Source: Anoxynatronum sibiricum
Lineage (GTDB): Bacteria > Bacillota > Clostridia > Peptostreptococcales > Tindalliaceae
Reading direction: 5' to 3'
Length of the DNA stretch: 64,000 nt
NCBI RefSeq assembly: GCF_039414295.1
Contig: NZ_JBCITM010000002.1
Location: 284,323 to 348,322, forward strand
Notes under the pieces: generated by a model
Databases searched by the model: none
Seen by the model: the letters and a program-made list of their open reading frames with translations, nothing else
Told to the model about the DNA's origin: nothing
Made by a program: the position numbers and the translations under genes
In this document: positions 53,348 to 61,933 of the stretch, one piece after another
Layout of the letters: each line of letters starts with the position of its first letter
Position numbering within the stretch: position 1 is the first letter of the stretch

Positions 53348-54277
53348 GTGCCATTAATTACAAGTCAGTCGCTATTTGAAAAGGCTTATGAAAAAGACTA
53401 TGCAATCGGTGCCTTCAATGTCAACAACATGGAGATCATACAAGGGATCGTGGATGCAGCTAAAGAGGAGCGTTCCCCTTTAATATTGCAGGTTTCTGCC
53501 GGAGCCCGAAAATATGCCAATCCCATTTATTTAAAAAAACTGGTGGAAGCAGCCGTGGAAGACTCCGGGCTCCCCATCGTACTGCACCTTGATCATGGGG
53601 AGAGTTTTGAAATTTGCAAGCAATGCGTTGATGACGGTTTTACTTCTGTTATGATTGATGCCTCTCATCATACTTTTGAAGAAAACATTGCCATCACAAA
53701 AAAGGTTGTTGAATATGCTCATGCTCATGGCGTAGTAGTGGAAGCTGAGCTTGGACGGCTGGCTGGTGTCGAAGATGCCGTTAACGTCAGTGCTGCCGAT
53801 GCTACCTACACAGATCCCGATCAAGCACAAGAATTTGTTGAAAAAACGGGTGTAGATGCCCTCGCCGTTGCCATCGGTACCAGCCATGGTGCCTATAAAT
53901 TCAAGGGTGAACCCAACCTAGATTTCGCGAGGCTGAAAGCCATCGCAGCAAAGATTCCCGGCACCCCCATGGTTCTACATGGTGCGTCAACTGTGTTGCC
54001 TGAGTTTGTTAAAATTTGCAATCAGTATGGCGGTCAGATTCCCGGGGCTCAGGGTGTTCCTGAAACCATGATTCGAGAAGCCGCCCGCCATGGTGTCTGC
54101 AAGGTTAATATCGATACCGACCTGCGTCTGGCCATGACCGCTGCCATTCGAAAGGAGTTTGCTGAGGATCCAACCAATTTTGACCCCCGTAAATATCTCG
54201 GCCCTGGTCGTGACGCTATTCGCGAAATGGTAAAGCATAAAATTCGAAACGTGTTAGGCTCCAGCGGCCTGGTGTAG
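53348..54277 (+). CDS. fba: Class II fructose-bisphosphate aldolase
   Basis: The 309-residue zinc enzyme cleaves fructose 1,6-bisphosphate in glycolysis. The catalytic Asp82 and zinc ligand His83 are in LHLDHG, followed by VMIDASHH, the AIGTSHGAYK loop and LHGAST. I choose GTG at 53348 (MPLITSQSLF), eight bases after AGGAG, because the earlier GTG overlaps that site. Its 3' end overlaps the convergent phosphoesterase gene by 24 bp. Confidence 0.95.
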   Translation: MPLITSQSLFEKAYEKDYAIGAFNVNNMEIIQGIVDAAKEERSPLILQVSAGARKYANPIYLKKLVEAAVEDSGLPIVLHLDHGESFEICKQCVDDGFTSVMIDASHHTFEENIAITKKVVEYAHAHGVVVEAELGRLAGVEDAVNVSAADATYTDPDQAQEFVEKTGVDALAVAIGTSHGAYKFKGEPNLDFARLKAIAAKIPGTPMVLHGASTVLPEFVKICNQYGGQIPGAQGVPETMIREAARHGVCKVNIDTDLRLAMTAAIRKEFAEDPTNFDPRKYLGPGRDAIREMVKHKIRNVLGSSGLV

Positions 54278-54955
54278 CGCAACTACCTGAAAGTCCAGGT
54301 AATCACAAGATGCCAGCTGGTAGTTTATCTGGTTGATGTATCCCAGTGATCCTAATAAATGAGAATCTTCCCCATGAAGATGCCCATAAACAACGTGTGA
54401 AACGTTGTACTGTTCAAACAGTTGGGTAAACAGGGAAGGTTCTTTTTTTTCATTTGCAGGCGGATAATGAATCATGCCGATAATATGATCATGTCCTGCC
54501 CTTTTCGCTGTTTCAAGTGAAAGCTTCAGCCGTTGCGCTTCCCGTTGATAAATTTTATCATCTTGCTGCGTGTACCCCGGTGTTCCAGGACACATCCAGC
54601 CTCTGGTGCCGCAAATGGCGACATTTTGATAAGCGAAAAACTGATTTTGAATAAAAAACATGGTTTCTGATATCTCATTGAGTCGTTGGATACTTCGCCA
54701 CCAGTAATCGTGGTTGCCTCTGATCAAGTACTTGCGTCCCGGCAGGCTGTCAATCCACCGAAGATCTGGCAGCGCTTCCTCAAGGGTCATGGCCCATGAG
54801 ATGTCGCCGGGAACAAGCACTGCATCACAAGCTTTCACTTGTTTTATCCAACTTTCCCCAATCTTCAGATGGTGGTCTTTCCAGTGACTGCCAAAGACAG
54901 ACATGGGCTTTTCAACCTGGCTTCCCAGATGAAGATCCCCTATGGTATAGATCAT
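54254..54955 (-). CDS. Calcineurin-like metallophosphoesterase
   Basis: The 233-residue protein shows the metallophosphoesterase motifs in order: GDLHLG near the start, VLVPGDISW, RGNHDYWW, and MIHYP and GHLHG at the C-terminus. The metal-binding residues are complete. The substrate is not predictable. I start at the ATG at 54955, five bases after AGGAGG. It follows the (p)ppGpp synthetase by 13 bp. Confidence 0.92.
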   Translation of the reverse strand: MIYTIGDLHLGSQVEKPMSVFGSHWKDHHLKIGESWIKQVKACDAVLVPGDISWAMTLEEALPDLRWIDSLPGRKYLIRGNHDYWWRSIQRLNEISETMFFIQNQFFAYQNVAICGTRGWMCPGTPGYTQQDDKIYQREAQRLKLSLETAKRAGHDHIIGMIHYPPANEKKEPSLFTQLFEQYNVSHVVYGHLHGEDSHLLGSLGYINQINYQLASCDYLDFQVVALHQAAGA

Positions 54956-54968
54956 ATTGACCTCCTGT

Positions 54969-55799
54969 TTAGTCTGTTGAAAATCGATTTTTATCGGTTC
55001 CGTAGGTGTCATAGTCATCAACTTGCTCACGCAGTTTTCTGGCCAATTTTTTTAGTTGCTGTAAATCGCTTAATATCCATATATTTTCAAATTCTTGATG
55101 ATATTGTTCGGCTTCCTGATGAAATCCTCTTACTCGCAGCTGCTGTATATGTCCAAGAATAGCAGACACCACATTTGATTTGGTTTCAAATAGTTTTTGA
55201 GCTTCTCTGATTTCATAGCGAATTTCCGACATTTCCTGGTCCAGCACCATGGCAGCATCTGCTGCTTTTTTTAAACGATCAGTCACGTGCGCTGGGATTT
55301 GCTGCTTATATTTATAGTTCAGGGAGTGTTCAATGGTCGCCCAGAAATTCATTGCCAGTGTTCGAATTTGTACTTCTGCAAGAATTTTTTTGTGTCCAAA
55401 AGCTGTTTGAATTGGATATCGCACCACCACATGATAGCTCCGATAACCGCTGTCTTTCTGATTTGTAATATAGTCTTTTATATTGACAATTTCCATGTCT
55501 TTTCCTTCTCGTTCGCGTATGAAATCAACCACTGTGTAAATATCTTCCACAAACTGACACATGATGCGAATACCTGCAATATCTTCAATTCCTTCTTCAA
55601 TTTCATCCAACTCAAGGTTTAAGAGTTTGGCTTTTTCAAGTATGCTGGACACACGTTTGACGCGGCCCACCACAAACTCAATGGGTGAGTAGGCACCCAC
55701 CATTAATAGTTCGCTCCTTATACTGCGAAATTTCACCTTCAATTCTTCAACAGCATGTTCATAGGGGATGAGAAATTTTTTCCATTCAATATTCTCCAT
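54969..55799 (-). CDS. Small (p)ppGpp synthetase, RelQ/YjbM-like
   Basis: The 276-residue protein has a RelA_SpoT synthetase domain with GIRIMCQFV, GYRSYHVVV and EVQIRTLAMNFWATIEH, but no HD hydrolase domain and no TGS or ACT domain, so it is a small alarmone synthetase. A C-terminal helical segment follows. I start at the ATG at 55799; upstream codons lack a ribosome site. It is cotranscribed with the phosphoesterase. Confidence 0.9.
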   Translation of the reverse strand: MENIEWKKFLIPYEHAVEELKVKFRSIRSELLMVGAYSPIEFVVGRVKRVSSILEKAKLLNLELDEIEEGIEDIAGIRIMCQFVEDIYTVVDFIREREGKDMEIVNIKDYITNQKDSGYRSYHVVVRYPIQTAFGHKKILAEVQIRTLAMNFWATIEHSLNYKYKQQIPAHVTDRLKKAADAAMVLDQEMSEIRYEIREAQKLFETKSNVVSAILGHIQQLRVRGFHQEAEQYHQEFENIWILSDLQQLKKLARKLREQVDDYDTYGTDKNRFSTD

Positions 55800-55898
55800 C
55801 TTCTCCACTCCCTTGATATTTTCGATGCAGACCCATTTCATTATACACAACCTCCGCCATTGATGCCAGCAAAAATAGCACCCTTGAAGCACGCGAAC

Positions 55899-55932
55899 AG
55901 CAAAAGACCGTCATCATCTATGATAACGGTCT
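55899..55932 (-). terminator. Terminator of gap
   Basis: On the minus strand AGACCGT and ACGGTCT are joined by an inner ATCAT/ATGAT stem, followed by a short T run. It is 54 bp past the gap stop. Confidence 0.75.
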
Positions 55933-55986
55933 GCAAGGATTTGCTCAGTGAAGGACTTTTTGCATGTACACGTACATGAAGGTTAG

Positions 55987-57000
55987 CTAGTATCCCTTTG
56001 AAGCTACATACGCCAAGAAGTCTACCAAACGTTCCGAGAAACCCCATTCATTATCATACCAGGCAACCACTTTTAAAAAACGCGGACCAACCATCATAGT
56101 GGAAAGACCGTCAATAATACTGGACCGGCTGTCTTTTTTGTAGTCAATGGAAACCAGCGGTTCTTCACTAAAACCCATAATACCCTTTAACTTACCCTCC
56201 GAGGCTTCCTTCAGCTTCCGGTTCACTTCTTCAACTGTTGTATCTTTCTTCAGCTGCATCACCAGATCAACCACTGAAACAACAGGTGTTGGTACGCGCA
56301 TTGCAAAACCATTCAATTTACCTTTCAGTTCAGGGATTACTTTCGTGACAGCTTTTGCTGCACCTGTTGTGGTGGGAATAATGGATTGCGCAGCCGCGCG
56401 GGCTCGACGCGGATCTGAGTGGGGCTTGTCAAGCAGCTGCTGGTCGTTGGTATAGGCATGCACAGTTGTCATCAAGCCGTATTCTATACCAAACTCATCG
56501 TTGATGATTTTGGCAAAAGGAGCCATGCAATTGGTGGTGCAGGAGGCATTGGAGAGAACATGGTGCTTGGCTGAATCATAGATTTCTTCGTTGACACCCA
56601 TGACCACTTGTGGGATATTGTCACTTTTTGGAGGTGCTGAAAGAATGACTTTTTTGGCACCTGCCTGAACATGTTTCATAGCGCTTTCTTCTGTATTGAA
56701 CTTACCAGAGCATTCGAGAACAATATCGACTCCCATTTCTTTCCATGGAATGTCAGCCGGGTCTCTATGCGCAGTAAACTTGATAACTTTATCGCCAATG
56801 TGCAGCTCGTTATCAGTTGCCGATACGTCTTGGGGAAGAGTCCCGTACATACTGTCATACTTTAAAATGTGGGCATGCTTCGCAGGACCGCTGGTGCTGT
56901 TAATGGCGATAATTTCAATATCGCGCTCATTTTCAAGCCACACTCTTAATGCAACTTTGCCAATACGTCCGAAACCGTTAATCCCTACTCTCGCTTTCAT
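55987..57000 (-). CDS. Glyceraldehyde-3-phosphate dehydrogenase, GapB-like
   Basis: The 337-residue enzyme has the Rossmann motif NGFGRIGK and the catalytic cysteine in SNASCTTNC (about residue 153). The residue after AIN, aspartate in NAD-specific GapA, is Ser35 here (IAINSTSGP). This, with the RDPADIPWKEM and GKFN segments, resembles GapB, which favours NADP. I start at the ATG at 57000, six bases after AAGGAGG. It is monocistronic and not linked to pgk or tpi. Confidence 0.93.
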   Translation of the reverse strand: MKARVGINGFGRIGKVALRVWLENERDIEIIAINSTSGPAKHAHILKYDSMYGTLPQDVSATDNELHIGDKVIKFTAHRDPADIPWKEMGVDIVLECSGKFNTEESAMKHVQAGAKKVILSAPPKSDNIPQVVMGVNEEIYDSAKHHVLSNASCTTNCMAPFAKIINDEFGIEYGLMTTVHAYTNDQQLLDKPHSDPRRARAAAQSIIPTTTGAAKAVTKVIPELKGKLNGFAMRVPTPVVSVVDLVMQLKKDTTVEEVNRKLKEASEGKLKGIMGFSEEPLVSIDYKKDSRSSIIDGLSTMMVGPRFLKVVAWYDNEWGFSERLVDFLAYVASKGY

Positions 57001-57032
57001 GAAAACCCTCCTTAAAAATGATCCTGTTTCAA

Positions 57033-57049
57033 GGGATAACATTTATCCC
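57033..57049. promoter_or_regulatory. Operator-like dyad upstream of gap
   Basis: A perfect GGGATAA (57033-57039), CAT, TTATCCC (57043-57049) palindrome, 33-49 bp before the gap ATG and overlapping the candidate -10. Confidence 0.68.
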
Positions 57050-57071
57050 CCGTAATCATTTCGTGTCCCAA
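57042..57071 (-). promoter_or_regulatory. Promoter candidate of gap
   Basis: TTGGGA (57066-57071), 18 bp, GATAAA (57042-57047) on the minus strand, both 4/6 matches. Its -10 lies inside the dyad at 57033-57049. Confidence 0.4.
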
Positions 57072-57184
57072 TGACGCGAAAAGTGTATCTTTCGGTGGTG
57101 TCAACGTCGTACCCTTCAGTGAAAGATAATGGTCTCAAGAACTTATCACAGTGCACCGTGGAGGCTTTCTAAGTATGACATGAA

Positions 57185-57607
57185 TTAAGTAAGATATTCT
57201 ATCTGAAAGCTTTTAAAATAATCAGGAACATCCTGCTGGTCCCAGCTGATTCCAAACACAAAAGAAATATTATACTTCATTTCTATCTGATTTAATCGAT
57301 TAAAAAAGGGCTCCAGACTTTCAAGGCCATCACGACTAAGTTTCATGAGGCCGTCCACGTACACGTGCTCAATATCGTAATTGGAGGCAATCACACCACA
57401 TAAAAATCCAAAAAACTCCATTTCATCAGCCAATTGATACTCACTGAGATGCATGAACCGGGCGCGATAATCAACTTGAAACATTTTACTGTGATCTGTG
57501 TCAATAAAGACAACATGTCCCTTGGCCCGTTTGACAGATTCATTCGCCATGTGCACAAGTTTTTTTGTTTTACCACTGCCTTTTTTCCCGACAATTAACT
57601 TTATCAT
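57185..57607 (-). CDS. Small P-loop ATPase of unknown function
   Basis: The 140-residue protein starts MIKLIVGKKGSGKTKKL (Walker A at residues 7-14) and has a Walker B-like VYVDGL. It is too short for a full AAA or PilT ATPase. Relatives are found in Clostridia and sometimes mis-named as twitching-motility proteins. GGAGGG precedes the ATG. It stands alone between gap and the radical SAM gene; a tandem CTATACTGC repeat lies near 57640 in the upstream gap. Confidence 0.82.
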   Translation of the reverse strand: MIKLIVGKKGSGKTKKLVHMANESVKRAKGHVVFIDTDHSKMFQVDYRARFMHLSEYQLADEMEFFGFLCGVIASNYDIEHVYVDGLMKLSRDGLESLEPFFNRLNQIEMKYNISFVFGISWDQQDVPDYFKSFQIEYLT

Positions 57608-57763
57608 GTGGCATCCCTCCGTTATATGTTATCCTTCTATACTGCCTATACTGCATACATTCCCATAATCTGATATAGCAAACGGTTTCATCATGATAAA
57701 CCTTCTGATATTTTATTATATTCGACACTCACATCCAAATTCCTGCTGCTTGTTAATCAAATT

Positions 57764-58738
57764 TTATATTTCTTCTGACTTTGTCACATTTTCAGAGAAT
57801 CCCGCAAAATGCTGATGCTTTGTGCCCTGGCACCGATTTTCTCTTTCCATTTTTTGGTGAATCTCATCTCTGATTTTCCACCAACTGGTTCCCCAGTTCA
57901 CAAAAATACTGTTTCTTTCCGGCGCTCTGCCGATCAGGCGCTGTACCACCATCTTGGGAGCCAGATGCTCTAAAAATAAAATAACCCTTTCCTGATAATC
58001 CTCCAGTGAGATCATTTGAAAAGCCCCCTGCTCATAAGCCTCTCCCATTTTTGTGTTTTTCATAAGGTAAAGAGCGTGGAGTTTCACCTGTTCCACTTCC
58101 AATGCAGATAGAACCCTGGCTGTTTCGACAGCATCAAGGTTATCATCACCAGGAAGATTTAGGATCGCATGGGCACATACTTCAAATTCATAACGATGCA
58201 CCTTTAAAACTGCATCAATAAATGAAGCCAACCCATGGCCCCTGTTGATCTGATACAAGGTTCTGTAATTGGCTGTCTGGAGACCCAGTTCAAATGTCAT
58301 GCGTATACCGGTTTCTTGCTGCATTTCCTTTAAAAAGATCAATTGGCGCTCATCAATACAGTCAGGCCGTGTTGAAATGGCCATTTCCACCACATGAGGA
58401 TGAACTGCAGCACGTATAGCTTGTTCAAAAATGGCATTGGAAAGATACGTGTTACAGTAATTTTGAAAATAAGCAATAAAAGTATCGGCACCGTAACGGC
58501 TGCCGATATAGTGCATATTCGTTTTCAGCTGTTCATCAACGGGTAACAGTTCCGGCAGCAGTTCAAAGCCTGCCCCTTCTGGAGCACAGAAATCACACCC
58601 CCCGCTCCCAAGGCTGCCATCACGATTGGGACAGCCTGCAGGCAGATTCAGTGGTATTTTATACACTTTTTTCCCATAACGTTCACGTAAATGGGCCGCA
58701 TAGCTGCGATAACGCAGTTCATTTTTCATGTTCATCAC
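57764..58738 (-). CDS. TIGR01212-type radical SAM protein (YhcC-like)
   Basis: The 324-residue protein has the family start YGKKVYKIPLNLPAGCPNRDG and cluster cysteines in CPNRDG and GGCDFC. The downstream LGLQTAN and ILNLPGDD blocks match Elp3-like radical SAM proteins of the YhcC group. The function is not established. Its ATG overlaps the upstream Usp gene stop (ATGA), so the two are coupled. Confidence 0.9.
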   Translation of the reverse strand: MMNMKNELRYRSYAAHLRERYGKKVYKIPLNLPAGCPNRDGSLGSGGCDFCAPEGAGFELLPELLPVDEQLKTNMHYIGSRYGADTFIAYFQNYCNTYLSNAIFEQAIRAAVHPHVVEMAISTRPDCIDERQLIFLKEMQQETGIRMTFELGLQTANYRTLYQINRGHGLASFIDAVLKVHRYEFEVCAHAILNLPGDDNLDAVETARVLSALEVEQVKLHALYLMKNTKMGEAYEQGAFQMISLEDYQERVILFLEHLAPKMVVQRLIGRAPERNSIFVNWGTSWWKIRDEIHQKMERENRCQGTKHQHFAGFSENVTKSEEI

Positions 58739-59121
58739 ACCGGTACTATTTTAATTGCTGTTTTTTTGCCAAGCTTTTGGCTTAATTCGTCTATAATGGT
58801 ATTTTCTCTGGATGGGCGAAGTGATTCCCCCATTACCACCGTCACAACCTCATGATCACGGCAGAAATCCACCAATGTTTTCACCGTTTCTGTTGAACGA
58901 ATGACTGTCATTTCAGCATCCATTGACTTGGAGATTTCGTAAAGATAGTCCAACGCTTCCGGCTGGCTGTAATTCCCTAATATTTTCAATGAGGTTGGGG
59001 TGACATGTACCACCAGAAGCCTGCCTCCCTGAGCATCTCTGATTGCTGCACCTTTTCGAATCAGCCGCTCACATGTTTTTTGCTGTGTCACACATACCAT
59101 GACATTTTTTTCGCTATCCAT
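58735..59121 (-). CDS. Universal stress (UspA-like) domain protein
   Basis: The 128-residue protein has a Usp fold like that in KdpD sensor kinases: MVCVTQQKTCERLIRKGAAI, then LLVVHVTP and a C-terminal VTVVMGESLRPSREN nucleotide-loop region. I start at the ATG at 59121, nine bases after AAAGG. Upstream in-frame codons lack a ribosome site. The coupled radical SAM gene downstream suggests a shared role, not known. Confidence 0.85.
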   Translation of the reverse strand: MDSEKNVMVCVTQQKTCERLIRKGAAIRDAQGGRLLVVHVTPTSLKILGNYSQPEALDYLYEISKSMDAEMTVIRSTETVKTLVDFCRDHEVVTVVMGESLRPSRENTIIDELSQKLGKKTAIKIVPV

Positions 59122-59220
59122 GGGAATCATCCTTTTGATTTCATGATTCTGACGAATCATCGTTTTATCGATCATCCACACCTTATTTGCAAAAGTGCGG
59201 CACCATCTGATGTCGCTTCC

Positions 59221-59229
59221 ATTATAACA
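59221..59229 (-). promoter_or_regulatory. Extended -10 promoter candidate for the Usp-radical SAM operon
   Basis: TGTTATAAT on the minus strand, a TG one base before a perfect TATAAT, about 100 bp upstream of the Usp start. Confidence 0.55.
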
Positions 59230-59330
59230 TGAAATCACTGCCGCTTGCATGAGTGGGCAAAAAACCGGATATCAGGCATCATTTCAACACTGGATTTATT
59301 GCAGATCATTAAAATTGTTAATTGAATGAA

Positions 59331-60941
59331 CTAACGGTAAGTTCTTCGTGCAATGGGTTGCAGAACAACTCCTTTGTTGCGTTCCATGATTCGTTCTTCA
59401 GACCATTCGTTTTGATACATCAGCACGGGATGATCGTCTTGATCAAGTGCGATAATTGCATCCATTGTCAAGTTAAAGGCATCTGCATCGAACCTTTCAG
59501 ATTCAATCCATCTTACTTGACGATAAGGCAACTGCTGCATGCGTATTTCAACATTATACTCATTCACCAACCGATATTCCAGCACTTCAAACTGCAATAT
59601 TCCAACAACGCCCACAATGATTTCTTCAATCCCGCTGTTAATAGGTCTGAAAACCTGAATAGCGCCTTCTTCAGACAGCTGCTGTATTCCTTTAATGAAC
59701 TGTTTTCGCTTCATGGAGTCTTTGGCGTGAATTTTCGCAAAATGTTCCGGCGCAAACACAGGAATATCATCATATTGAATGAGATCATCATTTTCAAACA
59801 GCGTATCGCCTATGCGGAATATGCCCGGATCATGTATACCGATGATATCGCCAGGGTAAGCTTCTTCCACCGATGATCTGTCTTGCGCAAAAAATTGCTG
59901 TGGTTGAGCCAGTTTTACTTTTTTGCTATTTCGAGAAAGTGTCGCGTTCATCCCTTTGGAAAATCTGCCCGAACAGATACGCAAAAAAGCAATACGATCA
60001 CGATGTGCCGGGTTCATATTCGCCTGAATTTTAAAGATAAAGGCTGAAAAATCAGGTCTCTCCGGATCCACTTCTTTTCCCTGACTGAAGCGTGGTGCCG
60101 GGGGTAAGGTTAGTTCAAGAAAAGATTCCAAAAAGGGCTGCACCCCAAAATTTGTCATGGCACTGCCAAAGAATACTGGTGTTAGTTCTCCCTTCAGCAC
60201 CCGTTTCAGATCGAATTGATTACCTGCTTCATCAAGCAGTTCAATCTCACCCATTAATTGTTTGTGAAGTGTTTCTCCGAGTAAATCATGAAACACAGGG
60301 CTGTCAATATCTCCGGTGATGGCAGAAACCTGCGATTGTCCGTGGTGACCGCCTTCGAAAATTTCCATTTGCGCTTTCACACGATTGTACACGCCTCTAA
60401 ATTGGCCATCAGTTCCCACCGGCCAGTTCATGGGGTACGATTCAATACCCAGCACCTGCTCAATTTCCTCCAGCAATTCAAAAGGGTCTTTTCCTGCACG
60501 GTCCATTTTGTTAATGAATGTGAAAATGGGTATACCTCTCAATCGGCATACCTGGAACAGCTTCTTGGTTTGCGCTTCAACACCTTTGGCACAGTCGATG
60601 ACCATCACAGCATTATCTGCTGCCATAAGTGTTCTGTAAGTATCTTCGCTGAAATCCTGATGTCCGGGTGTATCCAGCAAATTCACCATATGTCCCATGT
60701 ACTCAAACTGGAGAACACTGGATGTCACCGATATGCCCCGTTGCTTTTCAATTTCCATCCAGTCAGATACCGCATGCCGTTGAGCCCGGCGTGATTTCAC
60801 CGAACCGGCAAGACGAATGGCACCTCCATAAAGAAGCAGCTTCTCTGTCAGTGTTGTTTTTCCTGCATCAGGATGGGAGATGATGGCGAAGGTTCTGCGT
60901 CGTCGAACTTCATCTTGGAATGATTGATTAACCGTTTTCAT
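59331..60941 (-). CDS. prfC: Peptide chain release factor 3
   Basis: The 536-residue translational GTPase has HPDAGKTTLTEKL (P-loop), DTPGHQDFSEDTYRTL, NKMDR and the RF3 C-terminal domain. It releases RF1 and RF2 from the ribosome after hydrolysis. The length is normal. It is monocistronic with a good promoter. Confidence 0.96.
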   Translation of the reverse strand: MKTVNQSFQDEVRRRRTFAIISHPDAGKTTLTEKLLLYGGAIRLAGSVKSRRAQRHAVSDWMEIEKQRGISVTSSVLQFEYMGHMVNLLDTPGHQDFSEDTYRTLMAADNAVMVIDCAKGVEAQTKKLFQVCRLRGIPIFTFINKMDRAGKDPFELLEEIEQVLGIESYPMNWPVGTDGQFRGVYNRVKAQMEIFEGGHHGQSQVSAITGDIDSPVFHDLLGETLHKQLMGEIELLDEAGNQFDLKRVLKGELTPVFFGSAMTNFGVQPFLESFLELTLPPAPRFSQGKEVDPERPDFSAFIFKIQANMNPAHRDRIAFLRICSGRFSKGMNATLSRNSKKVKLAQPQQFFAQDRSSVEEAYPGDIIGIHDPGIFRIGDTLFENDDLIQYDDIPVFAPEHFAKIHAKDSMKRKQFIKGIQQLSEEGAIQVFRPINSGIEEIIVGVVGILQFEVLEYRLVNEYNVEIRMQQLPYRQVRWIESERFDADAFNLTMDAIIALDQDDHPVLMYQNEWSEERIMERNKGVVLQPIARRTYR

Positions 60942-61028
60942 AAATGACCCCTTTACTGTTTCAACTATCCGCGATCACGCCTACACCTTAATCGTGTCTG
61001 CATTATTGAATTAGAACGAACCCTCACA

Positions 61029-61057
61029 ATCTTATCCCAATCATTTGGCGATGTCAA
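61029..61057 (-). promoter_or_regulatory. Promoter of prfC
   Basis: TTGACA (61052-61057), 17 bp, TAAGAT (61029-61034) on the minus strand, 88 bp before the ATG. Confidence 0.78.
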
Positions 61058-61096
61058 TCACCGAACTGTATCATGGTGAGTGTAAGCGCCACAGCC

Positions 61097-61123
61097 TAAA
61101 AGTGCCCGGCATCGCCGGGCACT
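61097..61123 (-). terminator. Terminator of the ECF S-component gene
   Basis: A perfect 10-bp stem AGTGCCCGGC (61101-61110) and GCCGGGCACT (61114-61123) with a three-base loop, and TTTT on the minus strand. Confidence 0.85.
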
Positions 61124-61148
61124 AATCCTCTTTAAGCCAGTTGTCCGA

Positions 61149-61664
61149 TTAATGCAACTGATGATTAAAAAAACGGGTTTTGTTAATCGCCAGAGCCACA
61201 GGGATAAATAAGACCACGCCGCCGAATCCTTGCACCAAGTCCCAAGGTAAGCCTGTCAGCGCAACTTGCAAACTGCCCTTCAGGAAGATGCCGGCGACTA
61301 AATATCCGCAGGCCATCCAGACTGCACCCAGGGATACACCAATCATATCAACCATTCCCAAGTGGTTTCGTTTGCCTTTTTCTGCGACGGCACCCACCAA
61401 GTACCCCATCAGCGATTTAACCAATAACGTGGGGATAATCCACATGGTATATCCAAGTAACAAGTCAGCCATGGCACTGCCAATGCCTGCCGCCAAAGCT
61501 CCTTTTCGCCTGCCAAAATATACACTTACAAAGAAAATAACGCCATCTCCTGCATGAATAAACCCTTCAGTCGCAGGGACCGGGATAGTGATCAACATGG
61601 TTGCAGCAGCCACCAACGCTATCAGTAACCCGGTAAGAGTGATATCTTTTGTCTGTGTGTTCAT
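61149..61664 (-). CDS. ECF transporter substrate-binding (S) component
   Basis: The 171-residue protein has about five hydrophobic segments and the ECF S-component pattern (LTGLLIALVAAATM, HAGDGVIFF, and GIGSAMADLLLGYTMW). It resembles HmpT/PdxU-type vitamin transporters, but the substrate is not assignable. No ECF ATPase or T component is adjacent, so it would use shared energising units. I start at the ATG at 61664, six bases after GGAGGGG. Operator-like repeats lie immediately upstream. Confidence 0.86.
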   Translation of the reverse strand: MNTQTKDITLTGLLIALVAAATMLITIPVPATEGFIHAGDGVIFFVSVYFGRRKGALAAGIGSAMADLLLGYTMWIIPTLLVKSLMGYLVGAVAEKGKRNHLGMVDMIGVSLGAVWMACGYLVAGIFLKGSLQVALTGLPWDLVQGFGGVVLFIPVALAINKTRFFNHQLH

Positions 61665-61680
61665 TGCCAACCCCTCCAAT

Positions 61681-61700
61681 TGTATCGATTGTGTATCGTT
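61681..61700. promoter_or_regulatory. Direct repeat of CGATACA, operator candidate
   Basis: On the minus strand CGATACA occurs twice with an 11-bp period, directly between the -10 and the ribosome site of the ECF gene. That is a repression position. Confidence 0.6.
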
Positions 61701-61713
61701 TTCTGTCACCTTT

Positions 61714-61743
61714 ATTTTACCACCATAAATGGTTGAGTGTAAA
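61714..61743 (-). promoter_or_regulatory. Promoter of the ECF S-component gene
   Basis: TTTACA (61738-61743), 18 bp, TAAAAT (61714-61719) on the minus strand. Confidence 0.65.
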
Positions 61744-61766
61744 GATTCAGGAGATAATTCCCACAT

Positions 61767-61782
61767 ATCGTATCGATACGAT
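61767..61782. promoter_or_regulatory. Perfect 16-bp palindrome ATCGTATCGATACGAT
   Basis: The palindrome contains the same GTATCG half-site as the direct repeats at 61681-61700 and lies upstream of the ECF promoter, between the two divergent promoters. Confidence 0.65.
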
Positions 61783-61868
61783 TTTGCTTCCCGACAAAAG
61801 CACATCCGCTTCAATTTACCTGCAAACAACCACTTCAATGGCACTCATCAAGGAATATGTTCCTTTTA

Positions 61869-61897
61869 TTGATTTTCTGATGGCTTCTATTTATAAT
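61869..61897 (+). promoter_or_regulatory. Promoter of the TPR-like gene
   Basis: TTGATT (61869-61874), 17 bp, TATAAT (61892-61897), about 36 bp before the GTG start. Confidence 0.78.
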
Positions 61898-61933
61898 GAA
61901 TGCATCAAAGGACACGTTGAAGGGAGTATCATA

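Noticed and set aside
61649..61933. N-terminal extension of the TPR-like protein frame.
   Set aside because: It overlaps the ECF gene start, its operators and the TPR promoter; GTG at 61934 has a proper ribosome site.
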